Below, one piece after another: positions 6,968-10,259 of a stretch of DNA of 10,259 nucleotides. The notes under the pieces are model-generated. The model was not told where the DNA came from. It searched no databases and saw only the letters and a list, made by a program, of their open reading frames with translations. Source of the stretch: Ignavibacteriales bacterium (lineage in GTDB: Bacteria > Bacteroidota > Ignavibacteria > UBA10030); contig JACQPU010000137.1 in the NCBI GenBank assembly GCA_016207365.1, forward strand, positions 1 to 10,259, written 5' to 3'. A program made the position numbers and the translations under genes. Numbering within the stretch: the first letter of the stretch is position 1; every line of letters begins with the position of its first letter.

Positions 6968-8728
6968 TCACGGCGCGGGAGATGCTTTTATGTACACTTC
7001 CCGCCCTCCGACAACCGTCTTTTCAACTTCTGTTCGTAAAATTTCGTTGGGAGGAATCTCCATGATATCCGAGGAGAGCACAACAAAATCGGCAAGCTTG
7101 CCCGTTTCGAGTGAGCCCTTGATCTGTTCTTCGAAGGCCGCCCAGGCAGCCCACGTCGTGAACATCCGTACTGCCTCTTCTCGCGTTAATTTCTGATCCA
7201 CGTACCACCCGCCCGAGAATGCGGACTCATCCGCGATCCCAGCCTCAGAGAGCTGAAAACCGCTTCGCACGTCATCGGCCGTTCGGGGAATTCCCTGATG
7301 ATCCTGACGCGTGACCGCCGCATAAATGCCATAGAGGGGATTCGGATGCTCGACGGGGAAATCGGATCCACCTGCAAGGGTTACGCCCGTTTCACGGAGG
7401 GAACGCCAGGCGTACGCGCCGCGGATACGTTGCGGCCCGATGCGCGACTCAGCCCAATACATGTCGGACGTGCAATGCGTCGGCTGCATGCTCGGAATGA
7501 CGCCCAGCTTCTTAAAGCGTGGAATATCGTCAAGCCGAAGAATCTGTGCATGTTCCACCCGGAATCGCGTGTCCGCGCGAGGATGTTCCGTCAGGCATTG
7601 TTCATAGGCGTTGAGAGCAATGTTGTTCCCGCGGTCCCCAATGGCATGCGTGCAGACCTGGAAACCGGCCTGAAGGGCCTCGCGGATCGCTTGCTGAAGG
7701 TCCTGATCAGCCGTCACCGTAATCCCGCGATTGTCCGGATCATCCTCATACGGATCAATCAATGCAGCCCCTCGAGACCCAAGCGCCCCATCGACATAGA
7801 GTTTGAGCGCTCGGACCGTTAGCCGATGATCGCCATAGTTGATGAGCGGGCCCGTTGTGCGAAAATGGTCCCAAGTTTCCCCTCTTACGCTTATCGCGCC
7901 ATAGATGCGGATGCCCAGCGTTCCCTCATCGACAAGCGCCTTATAGAGGGCGATTTCCTGCAAGTCCACGCCCATGTCATGCACACCGGTAATACCGTAC
8001 TTCAGGCACTCTCCAATCACAATCTCCAGCGCTTCGCGCTGTTCTTCCGGCGAGGGCGGGGGCATCACGTTGAACACCAGATACTTTGCATCATCGATCA
8101 GGACTCCGGTTGGTTGGCCCGACGCATCTCTGATGATTCGTCCACCTTCGGGATCCGGTGTTCCCCGCGTGATCCCCGCCTGTTCGAGTGCGGCCCGATT
8201 AACCCAGGCCGCATGGCCATCAATGCGGATGAGGTACGCCGGATTCTCGGGGGCAACCCTGTCAAGCATCGTGTGGTGCGGGAACCGTTTGCTAGGCCAG
8301 TCATTCTGATCCCATCCATATCCACGAATCCAAGTGCCGGCTTTGACCTCATGAACCCGCGCCCGCACACGATCGAGAGTCTCGGATTCAGAGCGCACTC
8401 CGACGAGATCAACCGTGAGTCGTGCAATGCCCAGGCTCATGATGTGGGCATGAGCATCGATGAAGCCCGGAAACACCGGCCGGCCTTCAAGATCCACTGT
8501 CTGTTTCCACCGCACTCGCTCTTCAAGCTGACTTCGGCTTCCGACAGCAACGATCCGGTCTCCCTTCACCGCCATCGCTTCAGCCACACGGTTGTCAGAA
8601 TCCATGGTGTAGATTCTCGCGTTGACGTACAGTGTGTCGGCAGAGATCGGAAGAGTTCTTTTGAACATGAGCACAAAGAATGCGATAAGAACGAGAAATG
8701 AAAGGAAAATGCGAAGGGTGTCTTTCAT
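6968..8728 (-). CDS. Membrane-anchored YtcJ-type amidohydrolase (amidohydrolase family 3)
   Basis: A 586-residue metal-dependent hydrolase of the amidohydrolase superfamily; members cleave amide or imide bonds in varied substrates, and the one here is unknown. Residues 5-22 form a hydrophobic segment after a short N-terminus, then KR, so the enzyme is probably anchored and faces the periplasm; there is no lipobox cysteine. Metal and catalytic motifs: DAHAH at 91-95, the KLYVDGALGSR stretch at 309-319 with candidate bridging lysine K309, HAIGDRGN at 361-368, VEHAQ at 391-395 and GSDFPVE at 454-460 with D456. A stretch at about 480-506 looks inserted relative to relatives I remember, where 'AVTRQD' runs almost directly into 'GGW'. 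The ATG at 8728 lacks a Shine-Dalgarno site. A symporter gene lies 92 bases upstream on the same strand, suggesting a hydrolyse-and-import pairing. Confidence 0.93.
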   Translation of the reverse strand: MKDTLRIFLSFLVLIAFFVLMFKRTLPISADTLYVNARIYTMDSDNRVAEAMAVKGDRIVAVGSRSQLEERVRWKQTVDLEGRPVFPGFIDAHAHIMSLGIARLTVDLVGVRSESETLDRVRARVHEVKAGTWIRGYGWDQNDWPSKRFPHHTMLDRVAPENPAYLIRIDGHAAWVNRAALEQAGITRGTPDPEGGRIIRDASGQPTGVLIDDAKYLVFNVMPPPSPEEQREALEIVIGECLKYGITGVHDMGVDLQEIALYKALVDEGTLGIRIYGAISVRGETWDHFRTTGPLINYGDHRLTVRALKLYVDGALGSRGAALIDPYEDDPDNRGITVTADQDLQQAIREALQAGFQVCTHAIGDRGNNIALNAYEQCLTEHPRADTRFRVEHAQILRLDDIPRFKKLGVIPSMQPTHCTSDMYWAESRIGPQRIRGAYAWRSLRETGVTLAGGSDFPVEHPNPLYGIYAAVTRQDHQGIPRTADDVRSGFQLSEAGIADESAFSGGWYVDQKLTREEAVRMFTTWAAWAAFEEQIKGSLETGKLADFVVLSSDIMEIPPNEILRTEVEKTVVGGREVYIKASPAP

Positions 8729-8743
8729 TTGGAAAACTGGAAT

Positions 8744-8778
8744 GTGAGATGTTAGAGGTGAGATGAGAGAAGTGGCAA
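8744..8778. repeat. Degenerate heptamer repeat upstream of the amidohydrolase
   Basis: On the plus strand five 7-base units follow one another: GTGAGAT, GTTAGAG, GTGAGAT, GAGAGAA, GTGGCAA. Units 1 and 3 are identical and the octamer GTGAGATG recurs 14 bases apart. The array ends about 15 bases from the amidohydrolase start codon, inside its likely leader or promoter. It may be a decayed simple-sequence repeat or an operator-like direct repeat. Confidence 0.5.
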
Positions 8779-8806
8779 ATATGAAACAGTATAACGGAAA
8801 TGTGAT
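8778..8806 (-). promoter_or_regulatory. Possible promoter for the amidohydrolase gene
   Basis: On the minus strand ATCACA (8806-8801) and CATATT (8783-8778) are spaced by 17 bases and each match the sigma70 consensus at four of six positions. A better isolated -10-like box, TATACT, lies at 8793-8788 but has no partner at -35. Either would place the heptamer repeat in the leader. A different sigma factor consensus may apply in this organism. Confidence 0.25.
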
Positions 8807-8820
8807 AGCGGCTGGTGGGG

Positions 8821-10259
8821 CTATTGTACCACACTTTCGAAGCCGCGTTTAGAGAGATCCCTGTAGATAACCCAGCCGGCGACGGCACCTATCAGGATAA
8901 ACAGAATTCCGGCGGCTGTCTCACCCAGAATGATCTTGCCAATTCCAAACAGCATTGCATAAACGAGAACCACACCCGCCACCCAATTCAGAAAGAGCGC
9001 GCCGTAGCCGGAATCGCTCCGAACCTCAGGCACTAACGCCGCAATGCGCTTCCAGCCCCATCCTCCGGGGTGAACGCGTCTGTAAAAAGCCGTAAGGGTT
9101 TCCTCGCTTGTTGGGTTCGTCATGTAGGTCACGGCCAACCAGGCTGCCGTCGTCGAAGCGACGATCACAAAGAGAGACTCCGGAAACACCATTCCTGTCC
9201 GGTCCTTCAGGACAGCAAAGACAATCAGCGGCACAATCATAGCTGTGATCTCGCTCCAAGCATTGATCCGCCACCAATACCATCGCAGAATGAGGACCAA
9301 TCCCAGACCCGCACCGGCTTCTATTATAAAGGCCCACGCCCCGGAAATCGTCTCCAGCAAGCCTGTCACAATCAGAGAAAGAACCATCACGACGATGGTC
9401 ACAATGCGTGAAACAAGGACGAGATGCCGTTCCCCTGCTTCGGGACGCACAAATCGTCGATAGAAATCGTTAATCACATACGATGTCCCCCAATTGAGCT
9501 GAGTGGCTATCGTTGACATATAGGCCGCAAAGAATGATGCAACCAACATTCCCTTGATGCCGGGCGGAAGGTAGTCCCGCATCGCGTAGACATAGCCCAA
9601 CCGCTTGCTTCCGGCATCGAGCTCCGGGTAGAGGACAAGAGTTGCAAGACCCACGACAATCCACGGCCACGGCCGCAAACAATAATGAGCGATCGTAAAC
9701 CAGAGCGTCGCAAAGAGAGAGTGTTTTTCATCTTTCGCGGACATCATTCTCTGCGCAACATATCCCCCGCCCCCGGGCTCGGCCCCGGGATACCACGACG
9801 CCCACCATTGCACGCCAGCGAACGCCAGGAAAGCTGCAAGGGATAGTGCGAGTGCCCCTCCGGCCTCCGCAGCCGGTTGCGAACCTATAGCGGGAGTAAG
9901 CCGAAAAGTTTCCGATGGAAGGCTCGCCAGCAGTCCGCTCATCCCCCCCACTTCAGGCAGATCGAGGATCAGGAAAGCCAGGATGATCGTCCCAGTCATT
10001 GCAAGCACAAATTGGAACACATCAGTAATTGTCACGCCCCATAATCCGGACAGGGCCGAATAGATCGCTGTCAGCGCAAGTGAACCGGCAACATACCACA
10101 TGACCTCATCACGTGGAATGTCAAACATGCCCTCGAGAATCGCGGCCATGGCGAGGTTTACCCACGCCATGATAACGCAATTAATAAAGAGGCCAAGGTA
10201 CAGCGATCTGAACCCCCGGAGGAATGCTGCCGCTTTGCCCGAATAGCGCAGTTCTACAA
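8821..10259 (-). CDS. Sodium:solute symporter (SSS family), 5' end beyond the right edge
   Basis: A sodium-driven inner-membrane symporter related to the PutP/SGLT family. 478 codons are visible and the frame stays open to the right edge, so perhaps 100 N-terminal residues are missing; the ATG at 10170 is internal, since the frame upstream continues with typical symporter sequence (VELRYSGKAA, then further hydrophobic residues). Family signatures: the SALSGLWGVTITD region (about 10059-10021) ending a membrane segment; GGYVAQRMMSAKDEKHS (about 9768-9718) in a cytoplasmic loop; RPWPWI; and AAYMSTIATQLNWGTSY (about 9528-9478), which includes the Ser/Thr pair expected at the sodium site. At least nine hydrophobic segments follow one another. 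The transported solute (sugar, amino acid or other organic solute) cannot be told. It ends with TAG 92 bases before the amidohydrolase, and no clear terminator separates them. Confidence 0.94.
   Translation of the reverse strand, partial: VELRYSGKAAAFLRGFRSLYLGLFINCVIMAWVNLAMAAILEGMFDIPRDEVMWYVAGSLALTAIYSALSGLWGVTITDVFQFVLAMTGTIILAFLILDLPEVGGMSGLLASLPSETFRLTPAIGSQPAAEAGGALALSLAAFLAFAGVQWWASWYPGAEPGGGGYVAQRMMSAKDEKHSLFATLWFTIAHYCLRPWPWIVVGLATLVLYPELDAGSKRLGYVYAMRDYLPPGIKGMLVASFFAAYMSTIATQLNWGTSYVINDFYRRFVRPEAGERHLVLVSRIVTIVVMVLSLIVTGLLETISGAWAFIIEAGAGLGLVLILRWYWWRINAWSEITAMIVPLIVFAVLKDRTGMVFPESLFVIVASTTAAWLAVTYMTNPTSEETLTAFYRRVHPGGWGWKRIAALVPEVRSDSGYGALFLNWVAGVVLVYAMLFGIGKIILGETAAGILFILIGAVAGWVIYRDLSKRGFESVVQ

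Noticed and set aside
7826..8701. Plus-strand open frame of 291 codons
   Set aside because: It is antisense to the amidohydrolase, whose motifs are intact. The translated product has low-grade composition and no recognisable domain.
8801..8826. Possible hairpin ATAGC/GCTAT at the symporter stop codon
   Set aside because: The stem has five base pairs with a ten-base loop and no T-tract after it, so it is not a convincing terminator.

Overview
This window reads as a chromosomal stretch of a Gram-negative-type bacterium, by eye slightly above 50% G+C. All nine genes I can support lie on the minus strand. Protein flavour (the sodium:solute symporter signature, a YtcJ-like amidohydrolase, a compact ComEC) and uneven use of Shine-Dalgarno sites suggest the Bacteroidota/Chlorobiota/Ignavibacteriota side of the tree. 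That placement is an inference and is weakly held. I see no rRNA, tRNA, CRISPR array, insertion sequence, phage gene or integration scar, and no gap between genes longer than about 100 bases.

Reading in the direction of transcription (right to left): a sodium:solute symporter enters from the right edge without its N-terminus (10259-8821). After 92 bases, which carry a degenerate heptamer repeat, comes a membrane-anchored YtcJ-type amidohydrolase (8728-6968). Next is a stand-alone response-regulator receiver domain (6878-6474), which ends in a clear intrinsic terminator (6425-6448). A major facilitator superfamily transporter follows (6411-5155), apparently starting at TTG very close to that terminator.

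A tight five-gene cluster then runs to the left edge: an unrecognised 213-residue protein with a very basic tail (5092-4451), prmC (4451-3537), dtd (3517-3068), an uncharacterised metalloenzyme related to phosphoglycerate mutase (3047-2127), and comEC (2109 to beyond base 1). Junctions are a one-base stop/start overlap followed by gaps of 19, 20 and 17 bases, so co-transcription is likely. PrmC modifies release factors and Dtd removes D-amino acids from tRNA, so the middle of the cluster is translation quality control. ComEC is the inner-membrane DNA-uptake channel. The two uncharacterised proteins between and beside them are the most interesting unknowns. comEC is easy to overlook because its reading frame has no stop inside the window; I translated it line by line and it is open throughout.

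No plainly new multi-gene system is visible. The candidates worth checking are the metalloenzyme that keeps every expected metal ligand of cofactor-independent phosphoglycerate mutase but lacks its transferase domain, and the basic-tailed protein translationally coupled to prmC.
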